Made by a program: the position numbers and the translations under genes
Shown here: positions 39,076 to 49,236 of the stretch, piece by piece
How the letters are laid out: the number at the start of each line of letters is the position of its first letter
Position numbering within the stretch: the first letter of the stretch is position 1
The notes under the pieces: generated by a model
Told to the model about the DNA's origin: nothing
Seen by the model: only the letters and a program-made list of their open reading frames with translations
Databases searched by the model: none
Assembly: GCF_900454535.1 (NCBI RefSeq)
Contig: NZ_UGSP01000001.1
Span: 1,981,501-2,045,500 of the forward strand
Source of the DNA: Avibacterium avium
GTDB taxonomy: Bacteria > Pseudomonadota > Gammaproteobacteria > Enterobacterales > Pasteurellaceae
Direction of reading: 5' to 3'
Length of the DNA stretch: 64,000 nucleotides

Positions 39076-40110
39076 TTATTTCCCATTTTTTTGTTGGCGA
39101 TACCAACGCAAATATTCTTGCACCGCTTGATTATGTTGTTGCAAGGTTTGGCTAAATTTATGCCCGCCCGTGCCGTCCGCAACGAAATAGAGGAATGTGG
39201 TTTTCTCAGGGTGAGCCACTGCTCGCAACGCACTTTCTGTCGGCATTGCGATAGGGGTTGGCGGCAAGCCCTCGATCACATAGGTGTTATAGGCGGTGGC
39301 TTCTTCTAGATCTTTACGCCGAATATTGCCCTGATAACGCTCCCCCATTCCATAAATCACCGTCGGGTCAGTTTGCAATTTCATCTTTTTATTCAAGCGG
39401 TTAATGAACACCGATGCCACTTTCGCACGCTCATCATTTAACGCGGTTTCACGTTCCACAATGGAAGCCAAAATTAGCATTTCGTAAGGATTTTTCAACG
39501 GTAAATCCGCCTCTCGCTCCGCCCACGTTTTTTCTAGTAAGGCTTTCATACGATCTGCCGCCCGTTTCAATAAGGCTAAATCGCTCGACTTCGGCGTATA
39601 GCTGTATGTATCAGGATACAACCAGCCCTCAATTTTGTGCGGTAAATCCGCGGGTAAATTCAATAATTGATAAATTTCTTCTTCCGTTTTATCTGCCAAA
39701 GTTTGTTGCAAATAAGGGGCTTTCGCCAGCGTTTTACGCCACGTTTTAAAGGTATCCCCTTCTAAAAAACGCACATTCAGTTGCACTTCTTTACCGCTGT
39801 TTAAACGTTGCAACAAATCCGCCACCGTCTTCACGCCCTCAAGGGAATAGGTCCCCGCCTTGATTTTGTTTAACTCAGGCTTGAGCTTTAACAACCACGG
39901 CAAATAGGTGGCATCATCAATCAGCTTTTCTTGCTCCAACAGCTTCGCTAATTTCGCCCCCGTTGTGCCACGCTCCACCGTTAATAACTGCTCCGCCTGC
40001 ACATTCACAGGGTGCTGCACCCATTGTGTTAAATGCTGATAACCCCAAAGCGCCGCCCCACCAATCAAGAGCAACAAAAACAAAAGAAAAAGGAAAAATT
40101 TTTTCATCAT
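39076..40110 (-). CDS. mltG: Endolytic murein transglycosylase MltG
   Basis: An inner-membrane enzyme that cleaves nascent glycan strands and sets their length. One N-terminal membrane helix (4-24), a LysM-like subdomain, then the YceG catalytic domain with the glutamate in [11 protein letters not shown] (about residue 220) and the conserved [14 protein letters not shown] stretch. 344 residues. Paired ATGs at 40110 and 40107. First gene of the tmk operon. Confidence 0.95.
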   Translation of the reverse strand: MMKKFFLFLLFLLLLIGGAALWGYQHLTQWVQHPVNVQAEQLLTVERGTTGAKLAKLLEQEKLIDDATYLPWLLKLKPELNKIKAGTYSLEGVKTVADLLQRLNSGKEVQLNVRFLEGDTFKTWRKTLAKAPYLQQTLADKTEEEIYQLLNLPADLPHKIEGWLYPDTYSYTPKSSDLALLKRAADRMKALLEKTWAEREADLPLKNPYEMLILASIVERETALNDERAKVASVFINRLNKKMKLQTDPTVIYGMGERYQGNIRRKDLEEATAYNTYVIEGLPPTPIAMPTESALRAVAHPEKTTFLYFVADGTGGHKFSQTLQQHNQAVQEYLRWYRQQKNGK

Positions 40111-40214
40111 CGATCCATCATCAAAAAATTGATGGCAAGTGTATCACAGACGGGCAAATTTTCAGAATGTTATGAAAAGTAAGAAAATAAAGTGCGGTGG
40201 AAAATCATCTTATT

Positions 40215-40487
40215 TTACTCCAAAACAATTGCGTGATAATGCAACTTATCAATAGCTTGAATGAGTATTTCATCACTCACTTTCTCGTCTGCTACTACAT
40301 TGACCAAACGTGAATTAAAATTTGCCTTGGTCGATTGCACGCCATCAATATTGCGTAATTCTTTATTGACTAAATAAACGCAAAGCTGGCAATTCATTTC
40401 TTCAATATGCAACGTAACCTTGCGTTCTGCGGCAAGACTTGGCAATGAAAAGCTAAGTGCGGTCAAAAAAAGTAAGATTTTTTTCAT
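40215..40487 (-). CDS. MerP-like periplasmic heavy-metal-associated protein
   Basis: 91 residues with a signal peptide ([20 protein letters not shown]) and a single HMA domain of ferredoxin-like fold with the metal pair in MNCQLC. Its ATG overlaps the stop of the MerT-like gene (ATGA), so they are coupled. It would pass a soft metal ion to MerT. No reductase (MerA) or MerR is nearby, so the pair may handle another metal, such as copper. The ORF upstream of this start reads MerT codons and is ignored. Confidence 0.85.
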   Translation of the reverse strand: MKKILLFLTALSFSLPSLAAERKVTLHIEEMNCQLCVYLVNKELRNIDGVQSTKANFNSRLVNVVADEKVSDEILIQAIDKLHYHAIVLE

Positions 40488-40861
40488 TCTAAATAATCCA
40501 AAACATAAGGTAAAACATAGGGATAAGTTAAGAAAAAGAGAATAATCAGCGCTATTAGCCAATATAAAATTTGCAATGTACGGCGTGAGAGATATTGGCT
40601 ACAAATCACTTTTCCTGAGAAATTCAGCAGCCAAAAGCCATAACCAAATGCGATGAGAGAAATCACAAGCATTGGAATTTGCAAAAATGCCAGCTGATTT
40701 AAGCTCACTAGCCAAGTGCTAGAAATGCCAAATAACAGATATAACAATGGCGCAATACAGCAAAGTGTCGATGCCACCGCAGCACTCACTGCGGTGGTAC
40801 ATATCGCCCAAAATTTGGCATTTCCGCCTTTCGGATTAGCGTTGCTGCGAGATAAATTCAT
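40484..40861 (-). CDS. MerT-like metal ion transport membrane protein
   Basis: 125 residues with three hydrophobic segments. The MerT signature, a vicinal cysteine pair in the first helix, is present ([15 protein letters not shown]), and a second cysteine (KVICSQYL) lies on a later loop. The ATG at 40861 lies inside the end of the transglutaminase-like gene (26-base overlap); a TTG at 40882 is the alternative start. Ribosome site weak, which fits coupled translation. Partner of the MerP-like gene. Confidence 0.8.
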   Translation of the reverse strand: MNLSRSNANPKGGNAKFWAICTTAVSAAVASTLCCIAPLLYLLFGISSTWLVSLNQLAFLQIPMLVISLIAFGYGFWLLNFSGKVICSQYLSRRTLQILYWLIALIILFFLTYPYVLPYVLDYLE

Positions 40862-41954
40862 AACCAAATTCTTTTGCGTCAAAGGAATTTAATGGATCGC
40901 CGCCCACTTCTGCATAAGGATAACCAAAATTATTGATTGGTGCGAGTTCAGGCGTTGGGTAAAGGGTGAAATCGCGTGCGTGATTAAAGCCAATCCAGTT
41001 ACCCTCCCAATTTCCGAATAAATAATCTGAAACCGCTTGGGTATCGCTATCTGCCACTGCTTTTTTCTCTGTTAGACGATATTTTGCTACGTCCGCGGAA
41101 TCCACGGGAACCCAGCCAAAACCTGCCAGATAAAATTCTGCACGACAATGTTGTCCGCCATTTTCATTGGCGATTTTGTTTTTGGCGCTACCAAACGCGG
41201 ATTTAGAATATTTGCCCATTTTCACAGCTTCCCCTAAACGAATGCCGAACACTTCACGAGCGGGAATACCAGAAGCACGCGCTAAAGCAACAAATACAGA
41301 ATTAATATCCGTGCATTTTCCTTTTAACACGCCTGTTGTTAGGATTTTTTCCACATCACCATCGCCACAGCCTAATACGGAATTATCACGCTCCATATTT
41401 GCCACAATCCACTGATGAATACGTTCTGCTTTTTTGAGCGGATTTGTTTCATTCCCTACAATTTTATCGGCATATTCTTTCACGATCCCGTCAATTTTAA
41501 TATGCTTTGTTGGCTGTAAATAAGGTTGCACATCAACGCCATATTCTATTTTTTCTGGCGCTTGATAATCTTTCAATAAGCCTTGTTTCTTCGGTTCGCG
41601 ATCTTGGGTTTCCACAATCAGCGTAACGGTTAAATTGCGTTTTTGTGCTTCTGGTGTCCAAGTGGCAAATAATGTACTGGCACTATATTGATTATTTTCT
41701 GTGATGTAAGCCTGTTGATAATTGCCGTCAAATGTGATGGATTTCACCGTTTGATAGTCGTTACTAAAAGGCAAGGGCACCCACAAATTTGTCGTTCCTA
41801 ATGAGCCTTTTGGCACTTGTAAATCATAGGTTTGCGTAAATTCGTAAGTGTGCGTAGTGGTGTTAGGATTTGCCACCGTTTGCGCATTGGCTAACGTTGC
41901 TGCTGCGAAAAGTGAGCTGGTAAAAAGTGCGGTGGTAAAAATCGTTTTTTTCAT
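40836..41954 (-). CDS. Secreted transglutaminase-like protein
   Basis: 372 residues with a signal peptide (cleavage after LANAQ, near 25). An N-terminal beta-rich domain precedes a transglutaminase/peptidase-like core with the catalytic cysteine in [22 protein letters not shown], the histidine in [10 protein letters not shown] and an aspartate in PVDSAD. Exported, so periplasmic. Good AGGAG before the ATG. It overlaps a MerT-like gene, which overlaps a MerP-like gene. Substrate unknown; the core could be a protease, cross-linker or non-enzymatic. Confidence 0.82.
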   Translation of the reverse strand: MKKTIFTTALFTSSLFAAATLANAQTVANPNTTTHTYEFTQTYDLQVPKGSLGTTNLWVPLPFSNDYQTVKSITFDGNYQQAYITENNQYSASTLFATWTPEAQKRNLTVTLIVETQDREPKKQGLLKDYQAPEKIEYGVDVQPYLQPTKHIKIDGIVKEYADKIVGNETNPLKKAERIHQWIVANMERDNSVLGCGDGDVEKILTTGVLKGKCTDINSVFVALARASGIPAREVFGIRLGEAVKMGKYSKSAFGSAKNKIANENGGQHCRAEFYLAGFGWVPVDSADVAKYRLTEKKAVADSDTQAVSDYLFGNWEGNWIGFNHARDFTLYPTPELAPINNFGYPYAEVGGDPLNSFDAKEFGYEFISQQR

Positions 41955-42350
41955 AGAAAACTCCTGTTTACAAAAGGGATTGCAAGGTTATGCCATTCAG
42001 TAAAAAATGGGCTACCTTATAGGAATCAGGCGAGAGAAAACGCGTTGCGTCAAATTATTGCCAAATTTCTAACCTTCCTTAAATCCTTAAGAGAAATTGA
42101 AAACGGCAAGAATGGTATAACGATGAAAACCAGAATTGAAAACAGTTTGATCATTTCCTATACACAATACTTGCGATATAGCTGTTCAACGAACAAAGGG
42201 ATTTTACGATCTATAACTAAAATTGCAAATTTTTCTAAAAAATTTCTGCATTTTTATATAAAAAATATAAAAAGTGCGGTGAAAAAATTCATAAAATTTC
42301 CACCGCACTTTTTTTGTCGTTAAGCTTAAAATTCAAAGCCTAGCAAATGA
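41955..42350. other. Intergenic region, transglutaminase promoter side and serA end
   Basis: No credible gene in this stretch. The plus-strand frame at 42045-42323 lacks a ribosome site and has low-complexity AT-rich composition. The left part should hold the promoter of the transglutaminase operon; the right end holds the serA terminator. Confidence 0.5.
42269..42316 (-). terminator. Terminator of serA from paired uptake signals
   Basis: AAAAAGTGCGGTG and CACCGCACTTTTT face each other, with T runs on both sides. Just past the serA stop. Confidence 0.8.
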
Positions 42351-43583
42351 TTAATACAACACCCTCGCACGAATCGTGCCGTCGATTTCACGCAGTTGTT
42401 GTAACAACTCGGAGCAGTCATCAGCTTCCACGTCAATAACCACATAACCAATTTTAGGGTCGGTTTGTAGGTATTGGGCGGCGATGTTGATATTTGCACC
42501 GACAAAAATTTGGTTGATTTGGTTTAACACACCTGGGCGGTTTTCGTGAATGTGCAATAAACGCTTGGTTTTGCTGTGTTCTGGTAAAGACACTTCTGGG
42601 AAGTTCACCGCAGAAAGAGTTGAGCCGTTATCTGAATATTTCACGAACTTGCTCGCCACTTCAGTGCCGATATTTTCTTGTGCTTCCGCCGTTGAGCCAC
42701 CGATATGCGGGGTGAGAATCACGTTATCCAAACCACGCAATGGCGAAACAAATTCTTCATTGATCGAAGCTGGTTCTGTTGGGAACACATCAAGGGCGGC
42801 ACCACGCACTTTGCCTGCTTTAATTGCGGCGGCTAAGGCATCAATATCCACGACAGTTCCACGCGCTGCATTAATAAAAATGCTGCCCTCTTTTAATTGT
42901 GCGATGCGTTCCGCACTCATTAAATTTTTGGTGGAATCATTTTCTGGAACGTGCAGGGAAATCACATCACTATTGGCGAGCAATTCTTCCAATGTTCCCA
43001 CTTGTTGTGCGTTACCCAATGGTAGTTTGGTTTCAATATCATAGAAAAACACGTTCATACCAAGGGATTCAGCAATCACACTCAGCTGTGAACCAATGTG
43101 TCCATAGCCAACAATGCCTAATTTTTTGCCCCGCACTTCGTGTGAACCTGTGGCAGATTTGTTCCATAAACCACGATGCACTTCGGCATTGGCTTGTGGG
43201 ACATTACGCATTAAGAGCAAAATTTCACCTAATACCAACTCTGCCACCGAGCGGGTGTTAGAGAATGGTGCATTAAACACGGGGATACCACGCATTTTTG
43301 CTGCTTCAAGATCCACTTGGTTGGTGCCAATACAAAAACACCCCACGGCGATGAGTTTGTTCGCACATTCTAATACATCAGCGGTTAAGTGCGTGCGGGA
43401 GCGAATACCTAAGAAATGCGCATCTTTGATCACTTCTTTTAATTCTTCTGGCTCAAGGGCCTTTTTATGATATTCAATATTGGTGTAGCCTGCGGCATTT
43501 AGCACATCAACGGCATTTTTGTGTACGCCCTCGAGCAGTACAAATTTAATTTTAGACTTATCCAGTGATACTTTTGCTGACAT
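42351..43583 (-). CDS. serA: D-3-phosphoglycerate dehydrogenase
   Basis: First step of serine synthesis. The NAD-binding fold GKKLGIVGYGHIGSQL is central, catalytic Arg/Glu/His lie in INAARGTVVD and LTPHIGGST, and a C-terminal ACT domain (HENRPGVLNQIN onward) is the serine-sensing site. 410 residues, as in E. coli. The ATG at 43583 is chosen over upstream ATGs because GGAGAG lies 5 bases before it. It follows rpiA by about 25 bases, as in E. coli. Confidence 0.97.
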   Translation of the reverse strand: MSAKVSLDKSKIKFVLLEGVHKNAVDVLNAAGYTNIEYHKKALEPEELKEVIKDAHFLGIRSRTHLTADVLECANKLIAVGCFCIGTNQVDLEAAKMRGIPVFNAPFSNTRSVAELVLGEILLLMRNVPQANAEVHRGLWNKSATGSHEVRGKKLGIVGYGHIGSQLSVIAESLGMNVFFYDIETKLPLGNAQQVGTLEELLANSDVISLHVPENDSTKNLMSAERIAQLKEGSIFINAARGTVVDIDALAAAIKAGKVRGAALDVFPTEPASINEEFVSPLRGLDNVILTPHIGGSTAEAQENIGTEVASKFVKYSDNGSTLSAVNFPEVSLPEHSKTKRLLHIHENRPGVLNQINQIFVGANINIAAQYLQTDPKIGYVVIDVEADDCSELLQQLREIDGTIRARVLY

Positions 43584-43607
43584 TTTGCTCTCCATAATCA
43601 AAAAAAA

Positions 43608-44267
43608 TTATTCAATAATTTCTGCACCTTGTGGTGTGCCGACAATTACAATATCAGCACCACGCAAGGCAAAAATTCCGTTGGTAACCACACCTGCCAC
43701 GTTATTTAAGGTTTTTTCCATTTCGATTGGATTTAAAATTGGGAAATTATACACATCTAAAATCACGTTGCCGTTATCGGTTACCACGCCCTCACGGTAT
43801 TCTGGTGCGCCACCAAGGCTGACCAATTTACGCCCCACCTGCGAGCGCGCCATTGGAATCACTTCCACCGGCAAAGCAAAGGTTGAGCCTAACACGTCCA
43901 CTTGTTTGCTTTGATCCACAATGCAGATAAATTTTTTCGCCAGTGCGGCAACAATTTTTTCTCGCGTTAATGCCGCGCCGCCCCCTTTGATCATCATTTT
44001 TTGTGGGTTGATTTCATCAGCGCCATCAACATAAATATCCAAACTTGACACTTCATTGGCGCTAAATACTTCAATGCCTTGTTTTCTCAACAATTCTTCT
44101 GATGCTTTAGATGCCGCCACTGCGCCTTTAATTTCATCTTTCATTGCGCCAAGGGCTTCAATAAAACAATTTACCGTTGAGCCACTACCCACGCCCACAA
44201 TCGTATCCGGTTTAACATATTGCAATGCCGCTTGTGCAGCTTGCTTTTTCATTGCGAGTTGATCCAT
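43608..44267 (-). CDS. rpiA: Ribose-5-phosphate isomerase A
   Basis: Interconverts ribose-5-P and ribulose-5-P in the pentose phosphate pathway. Phosphate loop [15 protein letters not shown], catalytic acidic residues in YVDGADEIN, and the [12 protein letters not shown] motif. 219 residues, same as E. coli. AGGGAAAG before the ATG. Upstream of serA on the same strand. Confidence 0.98.
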   Translation of the reverse strand: MDQLAMKKQAAQAALQYVKPDTIVGVGSGSTVNCFIEALGAMKDEIKGAVAASKASEELLRKQGIEVFSANEVSSLDIYVDGADEINPQKMMIKGGGAALTREKIVAALAKKFICIVDQSKQVDVLGSTFALPVEVIPMARSQVGRKLVSLGGAPEYREGVVTDNGNVILDVYNFPILNPIEMEKTLNNVAGVVTNGIFALRGADIVIVGTPQGAEIIE

Positions 44268-44369
44268 ATTCTTTCCCTTTATTGATAAAATCTGTGTTCA
44301 AATTTGCTATAAGTAAACGTTTGCGAACAAGGCATCTACTTTAATCCCATTCACGGGCAGATACAAGCC

Positions 44370-45530
44370 CTATTCGGGTAAAAACTCTGTTAACAATTCG
44401 TTTAAAAACAACTTACCTTGCTCGGTGATTTGCCAAGTGCGGTGGTTTTCTTGAATATATTTTTGTGATTTCGCCCAATCAATTTGTTTTGCGATTACAT
44501 CACAGGATAATCCCGTCAAATTCTCAAACTCAATTTTTGGCACAGGCTCAAGCAAGCGAAAACGGTTCATAAAGAATTCAAAAGGACGCTCATCAAGGGG
44601 GATTAGCTTTTCTTCATATAAATATTCCCCACGCATATAGCCTTTCGGGTGCTTGGTTTTGGAAAAACGCAAAATATCGCCATTCGGGAAAGTCAATTTT
44701 CCGTGCGCACCACAGCCTATCGCCAAATAATCACCAAAGCGCCAATAATTCAGGTTATGGCGACACTGATCACCAGCTTTGGCATAGGCAGAGGTTTCAT
44801 ATTGCCCATAGCCTGCTTGGCTTAAAAGCTGATGACCTTGCTCGAAAATATCCCATAGCGCGTCATCATCAGGCAATTTAGGCGGACGATAAGCAAACAT
44901 TGTATTTGGCTCAATGGTGAGCTGATACCAAGAAAGATGGCTCGGCTCAAGGGCAATAGCTTGACGCAAATCATCTAGCGCTTGCGTAAGAGTTTGATTT
45001 GGTAAGCCGTGCATTAAATCTAAATTAATGCGTTTAAAACCCGCATCTTTTGCCATTTGCACCGCGCTTTTGGCTTCCGCAGAATTATGAATGCGCCCTA
45101 AGCGTTGCAATTTTTCATCATCAAAACTTTGTATGCCTAAAGAAAGGCGATTCACCCCAGCTTCCACATAGCCTGCAAAACGGCTCGCTTCTGCCGTTCC
45201 GGGGTTAGCTTCTAAGGCGATTTCAATATTTGGCGCAAAGGGAATTTGCTGTTCAATGCCTTGCAATAATTGCGCAATGCCTTGTGCTGAAAATAAGCTT
45301 GGCGTGCCACCACCAATAAAAATGGAATGTAGCGTTCGATCACCAATGCTTGCTTGATAGCGCGCAAGATCTTGGCGTAAGTCAGCCAACAAATGCGCGA
45401 TATATTCCTGTTCGGGAATGCCGCCTTTTTGCGCGTGGGAATTAAAATCGCAATAAGGGCATTTTTGTACGCACCAAGGAATATGTACATAAAGGCTCAA
45501 TGGGGGAAAAAGTGGCGGAAAAACTTGCAT
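44370..45530 (-). CDS. hemW: Heme chaperone HemW (radical SAM)
   Basis: A radical SAM protein that handles heme, long annotated as oxygen-independent coproporphyrinogen oxidase. The [4Fe-4S]/SAM motif is CVQKCPYC near residues 20-27; as in HemW, the extra cysteine of HemN (CxxxCxxCxC) is replaced by Phe. GGGTPSL and the C-terminal HemN winged-helix region follow. 386 residues. The ATG overlaps the rdgB stop (TAATG), the same order as in E. coli. Confidence 0.94.
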   Translation of the reverse strand: MQVFPPLFPPLSLYVHIPWCVQKCPYCDFNSHAQKGGIPEQEYIAHLLADLRQDLARYQASIGDRTLHSIFIGGGTPSLFSAQGIAQLLQGIEQQIPFAPNIEIALEANPGTAEASRFAGYVEAGVNRLSLGIQSFDDEKLQRLGRIHNSAEAKSAVQMAKDAGFKRINLDLMHGLPNQTLTQALDDLRQAIALEPSHLSWYQLTIEPNTMFAYRPPKLPDDDALWDIFEQGHQLLSQAGYGQYETSAYAKAGDQCRHNLNYWRFGDYLAIGCGAHGKLTFPNGDILRFSKTKHPKGYMRGEYLYEEKLIPLDERPFEFFMNRFRLLEPVPKIEFENLTGLSCDVIAKQIDWAKSQKYIQENHRTWQITEQGKLFLNELLTEFLPE

Positions 45531-46144
45531 TATTTTGACCGCTCTTTGGCTTGTAAGCGTGCTTTTAACACGCCTAATGCGCGTGCGCGATGTGAGATTT
45601 GTTTCTTCTCTGGCGTATCAAGCTCGGCAAAAGTGCGGTCTTTTTCAGGATAGAAAAATAGACTGTCATAACCAAAACCATTTTCACCTTTTTCTTCAAA
45701 AGTGATTTCACCTGCGCATTCCCCCTCCGCAATAATCGGTGAAGGATCGGTTTCGTGTTGCAATAATACAATGCAGCTCACAAACTTCGCTTGGCGTTCG
45801 CTGGCTGGCACGTTAGTTAATTTTTGTAATAACTTTTTACGATTTTCAGCATCGGCTTGCTCGCCATCAACACCTGCGTAACGAGCGGAATATAGCCCTG
45901 GTTCACCATTGAGTGCATTCACCACTAATCCGCTATCATCAGCAATGGCGGGCAAACCTGACATTTTGGCTGCATAACGCGCTTTCAATAAGGCATTTTC
46001 CACAAAAGTTAAGCCTGTTTCTTCGGGGCTTTCAATGCCTAAATCCGTTTGTGCGATCACTTCAAAGCCAAAATCTGCTAACACATCGGCCATTTCGTGC
46101 ACTTTGCCTTGATTACCCGTAGCAAGCACAATTTTTTGTTTCAT
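45530..46144 (-). CDS. rdgB: XTP/dITP diphosphatase (RdgB)
   Basis: Removes deaminated purine nucleotides (XTP, dITP, ITP) from the pool. HAM1 fold with LATGNQGKV (7-15), catalytic ADDSGLVV (about 68) and [11 protein letters not shown]. 204 residues. AAGGAT before the ATG. First gene of the rdgB-hemW unit. It contains an uptake signal near the 3' end. Confidence 0.95.
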   Translation of the reverse strand: MKQKIVLATGNQGKVHEMADVLADFGFEVIAQTDLGIESPEETGLTFVENALLKARYAAKMSGLPAIADDSGLVVNALNGEPGLYSARYAGVDGEQADAENRKKLLQKLTNVPASERQAKFVSCIVLLQHETDPSPIIAEGECAGEITFEEKGENGFGYDSLFFYPEKDRTFAELDTPEKKQISHRARALGVLKARLQAKERSK

Positions 46145-46293
46145 TGTTAATCCTTAAACTTGGTAAAAATTGGCTCAAGTATAGTCTATTTTTGACCAAG
46201 TTATAAGGCTTAACTTGCTTATTGTAAAATGCGATACAGCACGCTGAATAACTAAATTTACTCAACGTGCTAATCAGCAATAAAAACAATAAG

Positions 46294-46638
46294 TTATAAC
46301 TGAATACGATCCTTATTCTTTTCTAACGTGGCTTTGCCAATGCCTTGTACTTCTAACAATTGTTCCAACGCGACAAAGTTGCCGTGCTTTTCACGATATT
46401 CCACGATCGCTTCGGCTTTTTTCGCGCCAATACCGACCAACGCTTTTTGAATTTCACTGGCGGTAGCGGTATTGATATTTAGCGTATTACCCACAAAAAC
46501 AGAGGATTTTTCTACCGCACTTGTTTGGACAGCTTCCTGCGTAGCAGGCGGTGTAGGCTCTGTTGCTGGCTCAGCAAAAGCATTCATACAGCTAAAGAAG
46601 CCAAATAATAATGTGGCTAAAATTCCATTCATTTTCAT
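46294..46638 (-). CDS. comE1: ComEA-like competence DNA-binding protein (ComE1)
   Basis: A small periplasmic protein that binds incoming DNA during transformation. Signal peptide (to about residue 22), a Pro/Thr-rich linker, then two helix-hairpin-helix motifs: LNINTATASEIQKALVGIGAKKAEAI and LEQLLEVQGIGKATL. 114 residues from the ATG at 46638, which follows AAGGAAC. Matches the single-HhH-domain ComE1 of Haemophilus and Pasteurella. Confidence 0.88.
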   Translation of the reverse strand: MKMNGILATLLFGFFSCMNAFAEPATEPTPPATQEAVQTSAVEKSSVFVGNTLNINTATASEIQKALVGIGAKKAEAIVEYREKHGNFVALEQLLEVQGIGKATLEKNKDRIQL

Positions 46639-46864
46639 TATGTTGTTCCTTTTCAAAATTGATAACAAAACGGATGTTGAATATTTTCAACGGCGCTACT
46701 GTGCAAATAAATTGCGTCATTCTCAATTGGTACGAATAATTCTTACGATCGAGATCGCAAAAATCACTTCAGATAAGACAAAAATGGGCTATTTCCTTTT
46801 ATTAAAATCCGTTACACTAACTAAAAATCCATTAGGGTATGTAAATTAAAAATAAGGATAAATT

Positions 46865-47626
46865 ATGCCGACCATTAGCGTTGCAATGATTGTAAAAAAC
46901 GAACAACAAGATCTTGCACAATGCTTAGCTAGCGTGAAAGATTGGGTGGACGAGATTGTGATTTTAGACTCAGGCAGCACCGATAATACTAAAGAAATCG
47001 CCCTGCAATATGGCGCGAAATTCTATGAAAATACCGATTGGCAAGGCTTCGGTAAGCAACGCCAACTTGCCCAGCAATATGTTACGTCTGATTATGTGTT
47101 ATGGCTGGACGCTGATGAGCGCGTAACCGATGAGTTACGGGAAAATATTCAGCAAGCGGTAGCAAAAAATTTGCCGAATGTGGTGTACGATATTCCGCGC
47201 ATTAGCGAAGTGTTCGGGCGCTTAATTCGTCATTCGGGTTGGTATCCTGATTATGTGGTGCGTTTGTATCAAACCCAGTACGCAGGCTATAACGATGCCT
47301 TAGTTCACGAAAAAGTGGTATATCCTGCTAATACGAAAGTGGAAAAATTGGCGGGTAACTTGCTGCATTATCCTTATAAAAATTTACATCATTACTTGGT
47401 GAAATCGGCTAACTATGCGCAAGCTTGGGCGGAACAGCGCCATAGACAAGGCAAAAAAGCCACGCTGTTTCAAGGGATTACGCACGGCATTGCAACTTTC
47501 GCAAAAATGTATCTATTAAAAGCAGGATTTTTAGATGGTAAAGAAGGCTTTTTATTAGCCGTACTTTCGGGGCATTCTACCTTTGTTAAATATGCCGATT
47601 TATGGATTAGAACACGTAAAAAATAG
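46865..47626 (+). CDS. lgtF: LPS core glycosyltransferase, family 2 (LgtF/WaaE-like)
   Basis: A GT2 glycosyltransferase of ~253 residues. N-terminal [10 protein letters not shown] with the nucleotide-binding LDSGSTDNT (about 36-44) and the metal-binding DADE (about 76). In Haemophilus LgtF adds glucose to heptose I of the LPS inner core, and WaaE of enterics is related; the fit of [10 protein letters not shown] and [12 protein letters not shown] is good. Acceptor is inferred. AAGGAT before the ATG. Convergent with another LPS-type transferase. Confidence 0.82.
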   Translation: MPTISVAMIVKNEQQDLAQCLASVKDWVDEIVILDSGSTDNTKEIALQYGAKFYENTDWQGFGKQRQLAQQYVTSDYVLWLDADERVTDELRENIQQAVAKNLPNVVYDIPRISEVFGRLIRHSGWYPDYVVRLYQTQYAGYNDALVHEKVVYPANTKVEKLAGNLLHYPYKNLHHYLVKSANYAQAWAEQRHRQGKKATLFQGITHGIATFAKMYLLKAGFLDGKEGFLLAVLSGHSTFVKYADLWIRTRKK

Positions 47627-47647
47627 CAATAAATCATAAATACAGAA

Positions 47648-47693
47648 GAAAAAGTGCGGTGGAAAATTAGCAATTTTTTCACCGCACTTTTTT
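47648..47693. terminator. Bidirectional terminator from paired uptake signals
   Basis: AAAAAGTGCGGTG and CACCGCACTTTTTT between two convergent glycosyltransferase genes. Confidence 0.8.
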
Positions 47694-47709
47694 ATTTCTC
47701 GTTATAAAT

Positions 47710-48732
47710 TTATGCCCATTGTTTTGCAATAAACGATTGAATTTGTGGCAATATTTTATTTATTTGAATATTCGCCAGTTCTTTCTCTTCATTTTGTGGA
47801 CAAAAAGCCAAATGGCGTGCGGGATCATTAATTGGCTGCCAGCGCAATGGGGTTGCGGAACGATGACTTGGGAAAAAACCAATGGTTGGTACATTTAATG
47901 CACCACAAATGTGTAATGGCCCTGTTGAACCTGCGATAAACAAATCTGCGCAAGCCAAAGAATAAGTGAAATCCACTAGTCCTTCATTATTATCATAAAT
48001 CACCACATTGGGATTATTCACTAATTGGGCTAATTGATGTGCCTGTTCGCTTTCATTTGGCCCTGCAGTGAGAACAATATAGGCATCAAATTGTTGCAAA
48101 ATATCTTGAATTAATTCGGCATATTGCGCTAAAGAAAGGCTATTTGCCGAACCGCCTGTGCCACTATGTAGGAAAATCCATTTTTTATTTTGTGCAATCC
48201 CTAACTGGTGTTGGAGCTTGCTTTTCTGCGCTTGTAAAATCTCTTGTGGAACGACTAGATAAGGTGCGTGCGGTTCACTAATCGGCAAATGCTGTGCCTG
48301 TAAAAACGCCCTTGCCAGATCCAAATTGTATTCAAATTCTGGCTTAAGGGAACGTGAACGGCGTTGAGTTAAACGATGGTTATAAGCCAGTTGCGCCAAT
48401 TTTGTCGCAGGTGCAAGACGATATTTAATGCCACTTAGCCACACCAATTTTGCATTATGCCAATTTGAGAAAAAGCTGATCACTCCATCAAAATGCGCTG
48501 CTTTAATGGCCTGTAAGACTTGCTTAAATTGGGTTTTATCTTTTTTGTCTTGTGCATCAATAATAATGTCGTCAATGTAAGGACAAAGCTCAGCCATTGA
48601 CGCGGTATATTTAGGTACAAGTGCGGTGATTTTTAACTGAGGATTTGCCTTTTTTATCAGCGCTAAGGCGGGAAATATCAGCATAAAATCGCCCAGTTTG
48701 TCGTTGCGGATTACCAAAAGTTTTTGCATCAT
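47710..48732 (-). CDS. Glycosyltransferase family 9 (heptosyltransferase-like)
   Basis: A 340-residue GT9 protein: two Rossmann-like halves, with LVIRNDKLGDFMLIFPAL at the N terminus and the donor-site stretch FIAGSTGPLHICGALNVPTIGFF near 265-285. GT9 members add heptose, or sometimes hexose, to the LPS inner core. I cannot say which acceptor. The frame starts with GTG at 48744; the ATG at 48732 is used, with another ATG right after it and no strong ribosome site. Convergent with the LgtF-like gene. Confidence 0.8.
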   Translation of the reverse strand: MMQKLLVIRNDKLGDFMLIFPALALIKKANPQLKITALVPKYTASMAELCPYIDDIIIDAQDKKDKTQFKQVLQAIKAAHFDGVISFFSNWHNAKLVWLSGIKYRLAPATKLAQLAYNHRLTQRRSRSLKPEFEYNLDLARAFLQAQHLPISEPHAPYLVVPQEILQAQKSKLQHQLGIAQNKKWIFLHSGTGGSANSLSLAQYAELIQDILQQFDAYIVLTAGPNESEQAHQLAQLVNNPNVVIYDNNEGLVDFTYSLACADLFIAGSTGPLHICGALNVPTIGFFPSHRSATPLRWQPINDPARHLAFCPQNEEKELANIQINKILPQIQSFIAKQWA

Positions 48733-48828
48733 TCTAACGTTCACAGGTTATTTTTAAATAGATTGCGACATTGTAGCAAAGGAAGACGTTTTTATTAAAG
48801 AATAATTCACTTCAGTGCACTATTTACC

Positions 48829-48856
48829 TTGCTTTTTTCATAAAAAAGAGTACAAT
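48829..48856 (+). promoter_or_regulatory. Promoter of the rpsP operon
   Basis: TTGCTT and TACAAT with a 16-base spacer, about 98 bases upstream of rpsP. Confidence 0.65.
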
Positions 48857-48900
48857 CCACAGGCTTTTTGTCTATATATACAGAGAAAAAAGTAAGCATT

Positions 48901-48929
48901 CCCACTCCTTCGATGTGGGTTTTCTTTTA
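48901..48929 (+). terminator. Terminator-like hairpin in the rpsP leader
   Basis: CCCAC-TCCTTCGAT-GTGGG followed by TTTTCTTTT, between the promoter and rpsP. Possible attenuator of the operon. Confidence 0.5.
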
Positions 48930-48953
48930 GTATTAATTAATTAGAGGAAGGTT

Positions 48954-49205
48954 ATGGTAACCATTCGTTTATCTCGTGGCGGTTCTAAAAAACGCCCATT
49001 TTACCAAATTGTAGTAGCTGACAGCCGTTGCCCACGCGATGGTCGTTTTATTGAGCGCGTTGGCTTTTTCAACCCTTTAGCGGCAGGTAATGCTGAGCGT
49101 CTTCGTATCAATCTTGAGCGTGTAAATGCTTGGGTTGAGAAAGGAGCAAGCTTATCAGATCGCGTTACCTCTTTGGTAAAAGAAGCTCAAAAAGCTGCAG
49201 CTTAA
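48954..49205 (+). CDS. rpsP: 30S ribosomal protein S16
   Basis: 83 residues, full length, beginning [21 protein letters not shown], the S16 signature. An assembly protein of the 30S body. GAGGAAGG before the ATG. First gene of the conserved rpsP-rimM-trmD-rplS operon. Confidence 0.98.
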   Translation: MVTIRLSRGGSKKRPFYQIVVADSRCPRDGRFIERVGFFNPLAAGNAERLRINLERVNAWVEKGASLSDRVTSLVKEAQKAAA

Positions 49206-49236
49206 TTGCAGTTTTTAAGGTTTATAGGTGAATGAA

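Noticed and set aside
42045-42323. 92-codon plus-strand frame between the transglutaminase operon and serA
   Set aside because: No ribosome site, AT-rich low-complexity composition, and it runs into the serA terminator hairpin.
46472-46849. 125-codon plus-strand frame opposite comE1
   Set aside because: Half of it is the reverse of comE1 and the rest is AT-rich intergenic sequence; no family resemblance.
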